Source: Thunnus maccoyii
Lineage: Eukaryota > Chordata > Actinopteri > Scombriformes > Scombridae
DNA length: 64,000 nt
Reading direction: 5' to 3'
NCBI RefSeq assembly: GCF_910596095.1
Contig: NC_056551.1
Location: forward strand, 5,815,001-5,879,000
Shown here piece by piece: positions 30,001 through 44,800 of the stretch. The notes under the pieces were generated by a model. The model made no database searches, was not told the DNA's origin, and saw only the letters and a program-made list of their open reading frames with translations. A program made the position numbers and the translations under genes. Every line of letters starts with the position of its first letter. The first letter of the stretch is position 1.

Positions 30001-31887
30001 GTGGACTCATACAACCGTGAGGCAGTATTTCTAGTTTATTTATAATGTAATTAACAGCACTGACTTATTATCATCTTATAAAAAAAAATTCAATTTGTTA
30101 GCAGCTAAATGTTCCACTATGTTCACCAGCTTGTCGCTAACAGGTAGTGTACAGTAGGTTTATCAAACCGCTAGCTGCTGTGGCTGAGAGTGACCCGAAC
30201 CCAAAACTGTGAGCTAAAAGCAGCTAAAACACCTGCATAGAGCTGACAGGAACTGCAGTGTCTGGAAATATGTCTGGTAATACAGAGTTCCCTCTCACGT
30301 TATACATCAATATGTGATCACTCGGTTATATAAAAATATCAAATAGTGCAGTTTTAAATTCAAGGCTCTAAAGCAGGTCTTCACATGTTTAGATCTAAGA
30401 TGATGTATCTGTCATAAACCCAACCGGTTAGACAGTTTGCTCAATTTTCTGAGGAAAATGTGACCCCTTCAGCTGAAGTGAAAGCATGAACATCACCAAA
30501 TTTGAAGTTATGAAGATGTAACACATCAGAGAGATGGCTTTAAAGGCCTGTGAGCAACTTATTTAGTCTCTAACCTCACTTCCTGTGGTCCTGTGCTGAG
30601 CTGCTGCATTACTCACTGCTCTTTTCCTGTTGCTGAAATATCTAATGGCTTTATAAAAGCTTTTAGTTGCCAGGTGTGTTACTGTTGTCTGGTGTAGTGA
30701 GAAAGAGAAGCTTTGCGGTTAAAGGCACCAGCACGGCCTCGGTGTTTAGACGAAGGTGTCCTTTAGTCACAATCCCACCAGCGACTTTTCAAAATGACTT
30801 TTCTCTCACAGACTGTCACATGAGAGAGACTCTTGTTCTGTTTTTATCATCGATACCACTGGTGGTGCAAATATGGTTTCCTCTTAACAAGCTTGTCATT
30901 TCTTCCGAAGGCTCTGTGGCTGCAGAATGTGGACACACACACACTGTCTCTCACTCACACACACACACGCACACACACGCACATACACACTAGCACAGCA
31001 ATGCTTAAGTTCCACATAAACACCGCAAGTACGAACACACACTCGCTCGCTTCCCACAGAGCCCTCAGGCACATGTGCAACCCTGTAAAGTCGGTGTAAT
31101 TAGAATTCAGCCAGCAAAGCCCCGCTATCGTAGTCATGTTTAATTCAGTATGTGTGTGCGTGTGTGTGTGTGTGTGTCTTTTAGAGTGCATGAGTAAGAA
31201 GATGAAGAGGCTAAAAGCGCAGGACGTTAACAGACAGGGGCTTTTGGAAAGTTTATAAAAAGAAACAAGAGTGGGCGAGCGAAAGAGGCAGGTCACTGAC
31301 TTCTAACACATGTAGTGTCTTTCTGAGCGCTTCTTTTCACACCATCTGCTTAAACATACATCCAATCAATATGTTTGCTTATATTGATAATTGGAAGGTA
31401 AAAATCTTTAGAAAGACCCACCCAGCTGTCCTGATGACCAAAAATACATCCAGTTCTTTTTCCTCAATTACGAATGCAAAACACGGTTGAGAATCTTCGG
31501 TTGTATGTGGTGCTTTTTTTGTGTGTGTAATGTAAATTTTATTCAAATGCTCTTCCATGGAGGGTGTGTGTAATCCACCTCAGTGTTTTGGTGGTTAACA
31601 AGCCCTCGTCCTAGGCCTGAGAAGAGCAATATGTAAATTATATTTCTGTTTATGCTCTGCTTGTTATCGTGTGAGTCATTGACACTCTTAATAATTTGTA
31701 TTCCTGTTTACACGATCAGTAGATGTCTGTCTCTCTGACATGTCTGTCTCTCCGAGCGTCTGCCTCCACCTCCACTCTTTCGTTTTCTTGTCATATATCC
31801 ATGGCGCCTGTCGCCAGGGCAACACGAGCCGTAGCCATTCTATCCTGTCATTAGGATTCCAGTATAAGGACACGCACTCTCTTTGTG

Positions 31888-31919
<32 letters not shown>

Positions 31920-34637
31920 TGTTACATCAGTGGTGATGTTGTAGTTTTGTAATTGGTGGATAAAAGAAGCTGTTACAAGGAGCGTTTTGACCTGATGAAA
32001 ACCTGCATCAAATTGAAACTTTGTCTAATAAAGATGTTTTCAGTGGGTTTCCTGGCGAGCACGGTCTATAATCAGCTAAACCTAAATCAGTGTTTCTGTG
32101 GGTGGAGACCCAAACAGCTCAGCCTTATGATGTTTAAGAGAGGGCTGGTGTGTTTTCATGAGGCCCAGTGTGAAGCCAAGGTCAGTTATTTCAGTACAGG
32201 GCTGAAAAAGTCCCCAGACATGTTTTTGTTTTCTTTTGTTCACTTGTTGTGTTTCACCCTGGCATGGATCATCTCTGACTTGACCGGACTTCACCATCTC
32301 ATAGACCTTTTCCTCAGCAGGTATTTCGATATGTCAAAGCAGCAAAAGTACAGGTGCAATATATAGCATTAATGATGGCTGAATCCCATTTAGTTTTTCC
32401 AAATTCATGACCCCAGTATAGCACATGGTGGTTCTCCAGTATTGCGTACTTAGACTCTTGAATGGAACTGATCCATCGTTAATGTTATTCCAGTATCGAT
32501 AGGTGAGAGTTAAACAGTATATCGTCCAATATTCATTTTGTTACATTAACATGTAACATAAACATTTTTTTTAAATCTCTTAAATTTTGTTATTAAAGAA
32601 TTGTGACCAACATGGACTCTACGGGGCATTTTAGAGATGAAAAATGAACTTTTCAGTTGTCATACTGCCATTTGTTAGTACCATTAAGCTGACGTATATG
32701 CTGATAATATTGGCCCTCTAGTCTCTATGGCATTAGAGACTATAAAAACATACGGTCCTCCATTTTTGATGTGTTTAAATATACCATATATCATTGAATG
32801 TGTCTTAAAACAGTCCCTTGCCAAAACCACTCCAGTGCACCGGAAGTTCAGATTCTTAGATGATAACCTTATAGCTGATATACTTCTTAGGTAATAGCCT
32901 TGTTTGCACTCTTGCTGGGATTCAGATGAGAATGTCAATATTAGTTTAATCACTGTGGATTCAGTAGAGAGACTGGTCTAGACGTGTTAAACCTAGCTTA
33001 GCACAAAGACTGGAAGCAGGGAAAAACTACAGGTCTAGCTCCATCAAACTTGCTTGCTAGTTAACAAGATACAATGTGTAAGCTAGGCTAAAATAATTCT
33101 TCTTATCTTACATTTGATACAACAGTAAAGTGGTGTATTCCTTTTTAGACAGTTAGCAGTGTTGAAAATAATACTGTTTCATTTCTTGTTTATTAGCTTA
33201 CTTTAACCAGAGCTACTCTTTATTGAACTACTAGTTTGAAAATGAAGGAAATCTGGGGGTGTTGAGTTAGACAGTAGTGAGTTTACCTCATCTCTGCTGC
33301 AGGCTAGCAGCTCCAGGCTACATTAGCCGCTACTAGCATAACACACCTGAATCTCTGACCAAGCTATTGATGGTTGAGTCGCTTTGTGGGTAATGTAGGC
33401 ATCAAGTTTTAAAAAACAAATGGCAATGTCTTGGTTCTGCTGCATTTCATTATGATCCCTTTTTAAAAACCTGTCCGTTGTAAGTCAGACAGCTCTTTTA
33501 ATGATCCACGATTTCACCCTTCATGGACTTCGTTGTGCTGCTGTTGTCCTGAATGTAAATGCCAACCACCTTCTTTGCTATGTGACTTGTCTACCATATG
33601 CTGGCTTGAAACTGTGTCGATCATTGACCCATCTCTGTCCCAAAGTTCATTTAAACAATAACCTTATCACCACTGGAAATCTAACGGACCAAATATATCT
33701 ATTCACTACCAGCTGACCAAGGGAGCAATGTGAGACACACCCATTGGTTTTTCTTTCACTCTTTGGTATTAATAACTGCAGCCAGTGTCTGATGAAGCCA
33801 CTGATGATCCATTTTGATTTCTGTAAGAAAGAAGTTATTGGAGGGGGGTGCATAAAAAAAATAAGCCATCATTGAATTTGCCTATGATTTCAACTCCTAG
33901 AAGTTAAGAAACAAGAGATTTAATTAACAGACATAATATAGATCCTCCTTATAGAAAGATATCCGATAGAGTGTGTGATCCTTTCCTACCCTTCCTGATT
34001 GCTTGCCGTTTTTCTGACACACCCAATGGTCAACGCTTTCGTACGAGAGTCCAGAAGTGCGCTTTTATGTATTAAACGCCCTGCACGCTCCCACAATGAC
34101 AGTGTGTGTAATGAGTAGATTGCTGAAAGGTTTCGATCCCCACCCTGCTGGTGTCAGCTTACAAATACAGTCTGGTGCAGTTGGATCAGTCTGTGCCAGC
34201 TCATTCTTATCAACACTAATGTTCGTAGATGGGACAAAATTATGAATAAAACGACTCCACTGGTCTGAGTCAGATCTATTCGGGGACTCGATGATACACA
34301 CAAGTACGGTAAATAAGTCCCATCCCTTTCTTATCAGTCAAATAACCCAACAGCACAGGTAACACACACTTGTACTCACACAAAGCAAAGAGCATACTAT
34401 TAGAGCAGTGACTCACACAGTCTTGAGACATGGCAGTGTAAACACAGACTTTCACCCACACACCGTTAGCCAGCGCTGTGAGCACCAACCACCCAGGGAT
34501 TCCCATACATTCATTTATTGGTTGGGGCCCACTACAACATTCATTTTCTACTTTTTTTTACTATTTAAAACAGGTAAAATCTTATTTCATTGTAGAGCTA
34601 CGCGCAGCACATTGATTCACTCAGCCCCTCCTTGCCC

Positions 34638-34721
<84 letters not shown>

Positions 34722-37700
34722 AACACATTGACAACGGACGGTCTGCGAATAGTCCCTCCTTTCTGTGCACACTCTGAATCAAAACATGATCATGCACAAG
34801 AGGAAGGATTGTTGTTGGCTTTTCCCCCCCCAGAAAACACGAATTCCTGAAGAGAATCAAACTGAAGTTCACTAATGATTACTATCATGAACACCTGCAC
34901 AAATGTGTCCAAAACTATCAACTGCAGAGCCAAATGGACCTCTGGACCTAGTGAAGCTCCACGTCTCTGTAGTACTTGCTCTCTTTAATGCAAGTCTGAA
35001 CATCGGCCACTGGTTGTTAACCTTAATGCGAGCCCTTCGTCAGGTTGTACTTTGACCTAATTGGAAAAAAATGGTTTAATTTATTTATATCTGTTTATTG
35101 TTGATGCACAAAGGTTAGGTCAAAGTTATCATAAAATTTGCATGGAACTTCAGATGCTGGCGTAGCTAATATTACCTTACTTTTCTCTAATATTTTTCAT
35201 GATGCCGCCGGCATATTCAGCATCAGTTCTGTGACAAACGGCATGACTGGACTTACAAGTAGGCAATGTGAGAGATTACTATGTGTGCACCCCTGCCTTC
35301 TTTTTTCCATCGCATTAAGATGTAGGCTTTTTGTGAATTAATCTCAATCATATGTGATTAATTAATGTCATTAAGTTTGACCTAGGTTACCAAATCCATC
35401 CTTTGTTTTGTAGGGAACTCAGTTGCTCTCTCAGGTCAAGAAAAAATTTATCATATCTGTCTGCTGTTTTTGTCTTTTGTTTGTTCTTTCCTGTTATGGA
35501 TTTTTGAATAATATATCTATCTATCTAAATATATATGAGGTAGTCCTTGTGCTTTTTTCACCTTTGCTTTGAAAATACACTTGAAAAATGAATGCATGTA
35601 CTACAACAGGCTAGTTGTGAATATAATTTTGAATGGACTCTGCCTTCAAGTGATAGGCTGTGCGTTATGCTATCTTTCTTAATCGAATGGTAATGAGTAA
35701 CCCGTCCGGTAGTCTGCAACGAGCCACGTGACTTTGCCACACTAAAGAGAAAACAAGAGGAGAAGTGTGCTGTGAGACTGGTATCGAGGCAACCACTCCA
35801 GCAACACTTGGGAATAGACTGGAAGAGTTACTTAATTAACAATTTATCAGTCACATACTCTTTCACTGCCCTCCAAGTGTTGCTGGATTTATTTTATTTC
35901 TATTAACACTGATTAGCAAAATGTGTAGCTAACATGAAAATTAATCTTCAATTTGGAATTTTTTTTTTCAATAACAGAATAAGATACTAAATTTCATTTT
36001 AGTATATTAAGTTTTAAGAACACTTTTTTCTTCACAAAATTTCAATGGGTTTAAAACCAAGAAATTTTACATTAAACCTAAAACTACAAGAACAAACTAT
36101 GAATATTTACACAGATCTACCCCACTACTGACCTTACATGTCACAGGTGAGGGTTGTGCAGGCAAGACACATGAATGTCTCCTTTATCATGGATAGATGG
36201 ATGGATTTGTTGATAACAAATAATGTAATTGGTCAAGTGCTGCTCATAAACACCTTTATGAAACAGGAAAGGCAAATACATAAACAAACAATAGTTAAGC
36301 ATTACATAAACATCCCCTGTACATACGTGGAATCTCAGTGTTGGGTTGACCTCCATAACGTCTGGCTCTGATAGGATCATTTCTTGGGTGATCGGTTGTG
36401 GGACTTGACTTTGAAGAAAAAGTGACAAACAGTACAATGTTTTTCCAGTTTGCATTAATTTATATTGCTGTGTGTTTTGATACGTGATCAGTGACGGTTG
36501 TAGCACTTGAAGCATTTGCACTTAACTTCCACACTTGCACAGAACTTGCACAACCCTCATCGGTGCTGATCACTCGTTGACATGCATCAGCTGTTTCTCT
36601 CCAAATGCACTGTGGGATTTACATGTTTTTATCATTTTTAGATATATATCTTTACCCTTTCTGTTGCTGTTGCACTGCTAGAGGCTGGGAGGAACAGCAT
36701 TTTTTGTGTGTATGCAAGTACACAAGAAAATGACAATAAACTAAATCTTGAATCTTGAATATGTGATGAGAAATCTGATGACACCTACACAACAGCATGT
36801 ATATTTTGACCTGGTTCTACTGCATGGATTACAGGTTTTCAGCGGGTGTACGGTACCATGGCAGTATCACATTCAGATTGGTTTTAGCTCAGGTGTGCGC
36901 TGACCTTTTTACTGAAATATTTTGGGTCACTGATAGCCTAAAGGTCTGATGTTTGGGTTTAGAAATGGACATCGCTGGATTGAATCCCTGCATCCGATAA
37001 GTTATTTTGTTTGCTCATTGAAGACATTTCACCGTCTTGAGTTCTGTTGGCATCCAACAAATTACTCAGAACGACTAAAAAGAATGTGCCTACAGGTAAG
37101 ATGGCTTTGTTGCAGCAACAAAAGCTAATGATTCAGTCAGGCAGAACTTCATTGTTCTGTGTATTTGTGGTGTAGCTGTGACATTGTTGCCTGCACAGAA
37201 GAGTATCCGGTCTAATTTAATCGCTACAGGAAATAAAGACGACTAAAGCAGCAGATAGTAATGACAGCACATTTTGTTGTTGTATTGCAGCTGTTGCCTG
37301 TTACTGTACTGCTGTTACTTATAGACAGGAATTTCAAAGTTTCCCCAAACGTAAATTCCACATAGTCATCTACCACTGACAGCATGTTTGAGGTGATGTT
37401 GTTGTGGGACTTCTCGGTGCGTCATACAGGGGAATTTTTTTCCCTGAAATACACCACTGCCTCTCCCCCTCCTGGTCTGTAGTTTTGGTTTTATTTGTCC
37501 AAGTTTCAAAATATCGTACAATGGAATTTGGTTTTGGTTGCAGACAGCAATTCATCAGTAACATCTCTTCTCTAGAAACAGTGACGCTGTTACTCTAAAT
37601 AATCTATAGAATGAGCTGTCACAGGAAGTACTTTATGTTGAAGAAATAGTACCTAAAAAGAGTGTCTACAATGAGGTCTGTGGACTTGAAATTCCATTCA

Positions 37701-38770
37701 CCTCCGTTGTGTTCAGGTGGAGACAGAAATCTCAAACGGAGATACGGAGATCTTAAAACCTTGCTGAAAAACTATAACTTAGCATCGCCGCAGTGTCTAT
37801 CATAGCCTGAAATATCTCTGCTAACATCATTACATCAGAAAACCGCTCATTATACCACAGTGTGATTTATTCAGATTTCTTCGTAAGTTTGATATGCGAG
37901 ATAATATCTTCACAAGCGGTTCTCAGACTTACTGCTGTCTGGGTTATAGTCAAACATACGGAGATGAAACTGAAACTAGTTTTCTCTCCTAATTGATTAA
38001 GAAAGCAAGTCATCTCAAGAAGTCAGAATATTCTTTTAAGCTTATTGACTGGTGCAGCTGGTAAAGGTTATTGAGAGTTTCTGTGAATGTCTTGAACATG
38101 AATAAAAAAACGGATAAAAAAGAGAGCAGATTTCTGAAATATCTTCTCCATCTGATCATTAACGATGCACCCGCCACTTTGTCTCCGTAAACGTGGTCGT
38201 CTAGTTCACACTAGTTATCCTCATTTACCAGCACAGTGGAGAGAGACCGCACCACATGCTTTATTTGAGCACGTGTTGGCTTTATTACCCTTCGTCTCAG
38301 GCGCTAATGCAGCAGCAGCTAAACTCCTCAGCCGGTTCATTGTGGTGCTGTTCTAATATTATCTACCTGGCAGGAGATTAGCTCTAATCACACACCTGGT
38401 CATGCACCTTTAAGTTTGAGGACTTTAATTTGCCATATTAGGCAGAAAATTGGATTTAATTTACAGTTGTTGTTGTTGTTTTTTCACGCACCAGAAGCGC
38501 CGACTGTACCTACTTACACATACTGTATATGAACAGGTGCACACCCAATACCAACAAGACTGCACACACCACACCCTTTGCAATCTGGCACCATTGAGAT
38601 AAATTTAGCAACACTTTTTGAAGACATGCACACCCAGTCAGACGCACATCATGTAAATACAAAAGCTCAATGCTGCTGCACCCTCAGTGGTTAGTAAGAG
38701 CCGCACCATTATATCGTAGCTCTGATGTAACTCAGCTTTCGAGTTCATTGGCACTGCCAGGGAACTGGCC

Positions 38771-38808
<38 letters not shown>

Positions 38809-41800
38809 ATTCAGTAGGAACCACTTTTCACCAAACGAGGACACGCCACGCTGGGTGGCCTGGAAAAAATTCCTGGCACAGCTTCCATCTCGCCTATTGG
38901 CCGAGGCACATTCATGAAGGCATAATCTCATCTGCCAACTCTCTTCTTCCTCTCTCTCTCTCTCCCTCCTCCTCCTCCTGTCTGTCTTCCTCGCATCCCT
39001 CTGGGTTCATATATAACATGCATACAATAAAATAATACAGCAGATGAAACTTGGTTGAAAGAAACTTTTGGGATCAGTTTCAACAGAAATATTATTTAAT
39101 CAGTTCTTCACTCTGTGCATTGATTGTCTCAGTCTGGCTGTGATAAAGCTGCTGCTGCTGCTGCAGCTCACAACCACAGTCCTAACGAATCATTTTCATT
39201 TTTATAATCAGCTCGAAAACCGCTCTTTTTTTATGGAGCAAGCAAAAAAAAATCTACCACATAGCTGAAATGATTCTACGTGCTTCCTGAATAGTTTGAT
39301 TGTGTCGCAAGAATTTTCTTTCTCTCCTTTTTTAAAGAACCCACCCTCCCATTTCCTTCATTTTCTCCCTTATTTTTTACCTCCTGTTGCATATGCTGTG
39401 TAGAAATTACATTTAATAAAAAGTAAAGAAAGAAATTGAAAAAAAACGCAACAGTTTCCACATTGATGCGTAAAAAACGAAAAACAAACATTCCAAAATA
39501 AAAGTATTCAAAAAGCAGACCTTTCACCTTTTGCAAAGAGCAGCGTTATTCATATAACCCAGTTCTTAGTGCACGAGAAGATTCTTTCCAGATTTCTTTA
39601 CTAACACTTAGTTTACATATCAAAGTGTTAGTTATTTTTTCCAAGCCCACACAATGAGCCATATTTCTTAACCTAGACATCAATATTATACTTATCAGTC
39701 TTTATCCTGTTCAGGGTGGCAGCTGACTTGGCTTTAAAAATACACATCAGTGAACTTGGACTCAACTTACTGTAAGTTTCAGACAGTATGAGTGAACAAA
39801 AGTACCTTAGATTCCAGAAGAATATTCAGATTTTATCAATCATCTCCCCCCGAAACTCTTATCACACACAGGATCTCTTTACCTTTGTGATCATTCATGC
39901 AATAAATATATTAAATGGGTGTAGCCTATTAAATTAATGGGTGATATGTTGTAAATGAAGGTGTTGTCTGTTTAGTTAAAATATCTCACATTTTCCTAAA
40001 GGTGAAGGAGTCAGAAGTCACTTCCTCAGCAGGAACTTTGTGTGCTGTTTTCAAATCAAGTTTCATGCCAGATGCCTCATTATTGTGATTTATGGTGAGA
40101 AGAAACAAAGCATGGGCTTCACACACACATAGTCAGCCTTTGAATCTTTAAATCTAAAATGAAACTGAAATAATTAGTTATTAGTGGTCTGTCGAGCTGC
40201 AGATTCCTGCCTGAGCTCCAGCAGGCCTGAGTTGGGCCCCAGTTGGCCTGAATCTGGCCTCTGCTGGTCCGTCCCACAGCCTGAGGACAGAAGACGAATC
40301 ACTTCTTCCTCCATGATGCACCCTTTTATCATAGAGATGAAAAAGACCCTCAACTGAAGCTCAAATATGAGCAGCAGCAGGCTGGGAGAGGTCCCTTTTA
40401 TATATGAAGATCACAGTTCTGTTACCCTATGTTTTGTTCCGCTTTCTTTTCTCCTGAGATGGCTCATGCTGAAACTAAACGGCTGAAATGTTAAGTCAGA
40501 GCGAGGACATCGGCTCAGGCAGTGCAAAGGTGTCTCATCTAACAAGAGTCTCATGTGAGAAGTGTGATGGTAGATGAGACAAAAAGAAAAGTGAAAGACA
40601 GTGAAAGAGGAAGCGAGCCCAGCAGCTAGTCTGATTTATTAATAGACTGGCTTTTAGTATCCAGAGACATCCTCCAAGACAGGATGCCTGTTTAGCAAGG
40701 AAACGCATTTTGTGGTGTAAGATTTAACACAGGAACTAAAAAAGAGAGGTTTTAGGGCTAAAAATAGGAAGTGTCTGGGACAGAGCCTGTATCTATACAC
40801 AGGATTTAATTTGTTTTGCAGATTGTACTCTTTGGCGAAATACTAATGTAGAAACCTAGTCTGGCTGTCAAAGGGGGGAAAAAGTAGGAAAAAGATGTTT
40901 CAATGAAAATCCAGTGACTGAAAAACAAGGTCTGTCAGGGCTGTCACAGCATTATTGTTACTTGTAGTTTGCTAAATACTGAAAGTTCAGGGATATTAAC
41001 TTGGCCTAGTCTTTGAAAATTTTCTAATTAATGTAAAGAAACAATATGGAAATAATGAATGGAGGAAACTTTGTACTGAACATTTTCCGTTTGTTTTTCT
41101 CAAACTATCACATCTACATGCACTTCTAAGCTTCCTAAAGAATGGATTAGGATTCTCTCCCGGAGCTTTAGATTTTTCTGCCATCCTAATTTTCCAGCTT
41201 TATAGTATAATTGTGTTTATGTTATTTTTTGGAAACACATTACCTTAAAAGCTTGAGAAACTTGAGACAGAAGCATAGGGCAGTTGATATAGCTGAATGT
41301 TGTGACATTGTGAATAAAAACCAAAAGACACAGACTAAACAATACTTAAGATAACGTGAATGAGCAATTAGCTGAAAGGATACAGTTGTAAAGGCTCTTT
41401 GTAAAGTTAACATGGTTCACAGACTGATCTGTGAACCCTCGTCCTTTCCATGTGTCATGTGGCACAAATGACATGTGAAAGCAAAAAGATACAGCCATCC
41501 TCACTGATATACTTATCTCAGTGGATGTTTTGTTATGTTTTATCAGCCCTAATCAGTTATAAGCAACTATTAAATCATCAAAACATGATTATAAATGTCC
41601 AGTGGAGATATGTGGAGGAGCTACTTAAGGGGGAAAGTTGTTTTAGAAATGTTGAACATGTAGAACTTGGTCTGTCATTAATCTTCACATGTTTAGGCAC
41701 TTTGAATCTATAGTCCTGATTCTAAAGGCTTTTCTTCATGTCTATAGACCCTCATCCAGAATCTGTCGGCTCTTATCCTAAATATATTTTACTCATCTTG

Positions 41801-44800
41801 AATCTAAAGGCCGTCGTCCTGAGTCTATAGACCCTGGATGTGTAGACTCTCTACCATCTGTAGACCTTTGTTATAATCTATAGTCCTGAACCTCAGTACT
41901 CTCGACCTAAGTCTATAGACACTTGTTCATTGAATCTAACGACCCTCATACTGAATCTATAGACCCTCATCTGTGATCTGTAAACCCTTGTCCATAATCT
42001 GTAGACCCTCATGCTGAATATGTAGGTCTACACCCTCGTCCTTAATCAATAAATACTTGTCCGGAATCTGTAGACCCTTGTCCTCTATCTTTAGAATCAT
42101 CCTCAATCTATAAACTCTCATTTTGAATCCATTGATCCTTGTCCAGAATCAATAGACCCCCAACCCGTATCTGTAGACCTCTTACCTGGATCTATAAACC
42201 CTCACCTTACTCTATAGATCCTTGACTGGAATCTGTAGACATGTGTATTCAATCATAGATCTATAGACTCTACTCTTGAATCTGTAGACCCTTGTCCTGA
42301 ATCTATAGACTCTACTCTTGAATCTGTAGACCCTTGTCCTGAATCTATAGACTCTACTCTTGAATCTGTAGACCCTTGTCCTGAATCTATAGACTCTACT
42401 CTTGAATCTGTAGACCCTTCTTCTGAATCTATAGACTCTACTCTTGAATCTGTAGACCCTTCTTCTGAATCTATAGACTCTACTCTTGAATCTGTAGACC
42501 CTTCTTCTGAATCTATAGACTCTACTCTTGAATCTGTAGACCCTTGGCTTGAATCTATAGACTCTACTCTTGAATCTGTAGACCCTTGGCTTGAATCTAT
42601 AGACTCTACTCTTGAATCTGTAGACCCTTCTCCTGAATCTTTAAACCTTACTCTTGAATCTTACGTCCTGAATCTGTAGGCCCCCCCCCCCCCCTCTTCA
42701 ATCATTGTATTAAAATCTGTTTAGGTATAGAAGTAAGTTGTGAAATTGTAGTTCTCCCATCTTTTTGACATGCAGGCTCACTGACATATTCCATATATCA
42801 TTCTCACAGACCTCAGCATAATGACAGAGACAGATCAAGTCATAAAGTATATGGAACAAGCATGACATTTTGAAATGGAGGTTAAGTGTGAACCCTGAAC
42901 AGTCGTGAGTCGGAGACGCTGTTGTTGGCTCGTGGCCTTGTGATGGAGATTAGGGCAGATTTAGATCAGGGCCAGCAGAGTAGATGGAGCCAGGTACAGT
43001 ACGATAAGAGCAGTCAGCTGACAGCCTCGGTGAAGACACGGACAAACACCTGTTATGTATGCATGTATCAGCTGTCAATGCCATGGCAACTCAGGAGAAA
43101 CTATAAAAATTCTTCAACGCCTACGTATGGCCAGAAGACATAAATAGTAACTTATTAGAAACCATTTCTGGCGTTTCTGCCATCTTCACACTGTATCTCT
43201 TAGGTTTATGAGAGCCAAAAGAGAAGTGAGAAATAAAAGAAGACAAAAACACACAATGAAATTAAATAAAATAGAGGTATATTGATGGAAAAATATGTTT
43301 ATGCTTTCTTAAAATGCTTGTGAAAATTTAACAAAACTAAAAAGCAACAAAAACATGTTGAAAGAGACACATGTTGCATTAGTGTTGTAAGTTTTTCTAA
43401 AAATTGACAGATGCTTAGTGTTGAAAATTTCAGAATGGGATTGATTGGGATTCATCAGAGACAGCAACTTAAATGATATCCTGAAAACTTGATTACAGCA
43501 GGAACCTCTCAGAGAACCTGTCACATACACTCTAAAGGGGCGAGACGTCTCCTTTTGACAATAACTGCTAGTCAGTGTGCTCGCTGACAGCTAAAACCAC
43601 CGAGGTCTCTGACTGCAGAGTTCATTTTGGATTACACGGTGCAGCAAAGTGCGAGTGCTCGTCTCACCCCACGGAGCTCTGTTTGCAGACCACTGAAGCG
43701 TTGCCAAACAGACATGTCTTACAGTGAGCACTCTGAGACGATCAATCACAGGCCCCAAAGCTCCTGCGAGGCTGCCACCTGTCCTACTTAGAGGACACAC
43801 AAAGTACAGTGCACGCAGCCACTGATGAGCCTGAACAAACTGCAGCTGGCTCCATAAGAATCCCAATTAAAAGCTCTGTTGAATAAGTTATGAGGGAGTT
43901 GATTGGTGTTGAGCTAAACTGGCATTACTGCAGCATGAGCAAAGGGCTGAGACGTGTGATAATGTTTAGTATAGATGTGCAATTACAGAGCAATAAGGAA
44001 GTAATAACCTGTTAATGTTTGCTGTGGTGATAAAAAGCAGCGGTCTCGGAAGAGAGTGAGGTAATGGCCGTCAGTATTAAATTAAGATCTGTGCTTTGAA
44101 GTCAGAGGGTATCTGATACTTTTAAATCCTGGCTGATTGACCGAGTGATCTGCCAGACAACTCAGCAAGCTAACAGACAACAGCGGGAGGTTTGTTTTCT
44201 TAGTAAACAAATCTGGCTTGTAAACAAAAAGCTGGCATGCAGAAGCTTTAAATGGCTGCTTAGGGCCCCTCGGTTGCCAGGGGCCTTGATATAAATATAC
44301 AAAAATGTGAACTCTCTTTTCATTCGTCATTTTTTCTATAATTATAAAATTATAAATCATATGTGCATTTTAAAATACATTGTCTGTTTTCACTGTATTG
44401 TCCACAAATCTCAAAATATCAAGATGTGAGGCGATTTGGGGAATTACGGGCACTGAAACAAGTTTTGAAATTGAATAAAATTTCAAAATAAAGTTATTTG
44501 GGTTGACAGTGAAATTTGACAAAACAAGATCTTAGTTCAAGGTCTATTTTCTTGCTTTTTCCAGACTTTTCAACTCTATATCTCACAGTTTTCATCAGTG
44601 GTGATGGCGTTCGCTCAGTTGTCATGGAGATGGCTCTGTTGGAATCATGTAACATTTGTATAGAAATGTATATGTATTTATAACTGAGCAAAATCCATTC
44701 ACTGTTGAAGACTGAGAAATGTGGTAAAAAGCTCTGTAAAAAAAAGAGTGATAACATTACTCTGTAAATCAAGTAATTTGCAGCTGAATTTTGGAGTAAC

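Noticed and set aside
31953-32366. 137-codon open frame in tprn intron 1
   Set aside because: It opens with TTG, has no recognisable domain, no splice or promoter context, and biased Leu/Phe/Cys content as expected from AT-rich noncoding DNA.
34120-34160. Possible tRNA T-arm (ggtttcgatcccca)
   Set aside because: No matching acceptor stem or A box upstream at tRNA spacing.
34408-34850. Ser/Leu repeat proteins near 34.6 kb
   Set aside because: Translation of a pure TC microsatellite; no gene context.
42261-42638. Minisatellite as a coding repeat
   Set aside because: Open frame follows from a unit length divisible by three; no start codon, no exon signals, and it lies in an intron. Kept only as an observation.
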